NCBI GenBank assembly: GCA_027356675.1
Contig: DAHVXO010000166.1
Location: 1 to 6,376, forward strand
Origin: Symbiobacteriaceae bacterium
GTDB taxonomy: Bacteria > Bacillota_E > Symbiobacteriia > Symbiobacteriales > Symbiobacteriaceae
Length of the DNA stretch: 6,376 nucleotides
Direction of reading: 5' to 3'
Shown: in pieces, positions 5,794-6,376 of the stretch
Position numbering within the stretch: position 1 is the stretch's first letter
How the letters are laid out: every line of letters starts with the position of its first letter
Translations under genes and position numbers: made by a program
The notes under the pieces: model-generated
The model's database searches: none
What the model was told of the DNA's origin: nothing
Seen by the model: only the letters and a program-made list of their open reading frames with translations

Positions 5794-6376
5794 TGGCGAT
5801 TAGCACGTACCTGTTTGCTGCAACGTTTGTCCTATACGTCATTGCCTCCCTTCTCTACATCGCCAGAATTACGCTGCGGCGCCGGGATCCCCGGTACTTC
5901 GGGCAGGCCGACCGGCTGGGACGTTGGGCCTTCTGGCTGAGCGGTGCCGGCGTCCTGATCCATGGGGGAGCGATGGTCATGCGCTGGGTCTCTTCCGGGC
6001 AGGCACCCATGTCCAACATGTTCGAGTACATGTCATTGCTGGGTTGGTCGGTGATGTTGTTCTTTGTTTTGCTTTCCTTCTGGTACAGGCTTCCCGCCCT
6101 TGGCGCGTTCGTGGCTCCCGTCGGGGTCATCGTCATCGCCTACGCCTCGGTCTACCCGACGGATGTCAGGCCGCTGGTGCCGGTGCTGCAGTCCTATTGG
6201 CTGGTCCTGCATGTGACCACCGCAGCCATGGGCGAAGGGGCCTTTGCCGTCAGTTTCGGTGCGGCGCTGATGTACCTTCTGCGCGTACGCAAAGAGCAGG
6301 CTGCGCCCTGGGAGGAGCGGAACCTGGAATTCCTCTTCTACCTGCTCTCCGTTGTGGTGGCCTTCATCTCTGCGGC
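5790..6376 (+). CDS. resC: ResC/CcsA-type (annotated CcsB in many genomes) haem-handling protein, 3' partial
   Basis: Only the first 195 residues are present, and the frame is open to the window edge. It is a polytopic membrane protein with hydrophobic segments at about 5-25, 46-66, 80-98, 102-121, 135-163 and 180-195. Two family signatures are clear: SGQAPMSNMFEYMSLLGW (69-86) and LQSYWLVLHVTTAAMGEGAF (133-152). H58 (in VLIHGGAM) and H141 (in VLHVTT) are candidate conserved histidines; ligand roles cannot be settled from this part. The WWD haem-binding motif and later histidines would lie beyond the window. Together with ResB it forms the System II haem exporter and lyase. It could instead be the start of a longer member of the family, but the start context and motifs make ResC/CcsA the firm call. 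Confidence 0.93.
   Translation, partial: MMAISTYLFAATFVLYVIASLLYIARITLRRRDPRYFGQADRLGRWAFWLSGAGVLIHGGAMVMRWVSSGQAPMSNMFEYMSLLGWSVMLFFVLLSFWYRLPALGAFVAPVGVIVIAYASVYPTDVRPLVPVLQSYWLVLHVTTAAMGEGAFAVSFGAALMYLLRVRKEQAAPWEERNLEFLFYLLSVVVAFISA

Overview
The window is a stretch of a single plus-strand operon, cut at both ends. It encodes a very large multihaem c-type cytochrome followed by a dedicated cytochrome c maturation set. By eye it is GC-rich. A 16-haem cytochrome carrying fibronectin and Ig-like domains, next to ResB/ResC-type (System II) haem ligation genes, points to a metal-reducing or extracellular-electron-transfer bacterium of the Geobacter/Desulfuromonadales kind. That placement is inference from gene content, since the window has no rRNA or housekeeping marker.

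Layout: (1) positions 1-2951, the C-terminal ~982 residues of a secreted cytochrome: the end of one FN3 domain, one complete FN3 domain, an SbsA-type Ig-like domain, then 16 CxxCH haem sites, the last lying three residues from the stop. (2) 2990-3763, an unusual small protein with a cytoplasmic zinc ribbon, one membrane helix and a periplasmic TPR domain. (3) 3760-4314, a membrane-anchored TlpA/ResA-like thioredoxin with a WCPPC site. (4) 4330-5793, ResB (also called Ccs1/CcsB). (5) 5790 to the window end, the N-terminal ~195 residues of the ResC/CcsA/CcsB-type haem-handling partner, with its WWD region beyond the edge.

Gaps are 38 bp, -4 bp (GTGA), 15 bp and -4 bp (ATGA), with good Shine-Dalgarno sequences before each internal start and no visible terminator. 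The genes are therefore almost certainly co-transcribed and translationally coupled. The simple reading is that the thioredoxin keeps the 32 haem-site cysteines reduced, ResB/ResC brings and attaches haem on the outer face of the inner membrane, and the TPR protein may hold the apocytochrome during this. The cytochrome is then exported further, perhaps to the cell surface.

The most interesting points are the linkage of a private maturation system to a cytochrome of very high haem load, the zinc ribbon-TM-TPR protein as a possible System II counterpart of the CcmI/NrfG-type apocytochrome chaperones, and the regular two-haem repeat in the first twelve haem sites. No RNA gene, mobile element, CRISPR array or promoter was found. 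There is no stretch over 300 bases without a gene.
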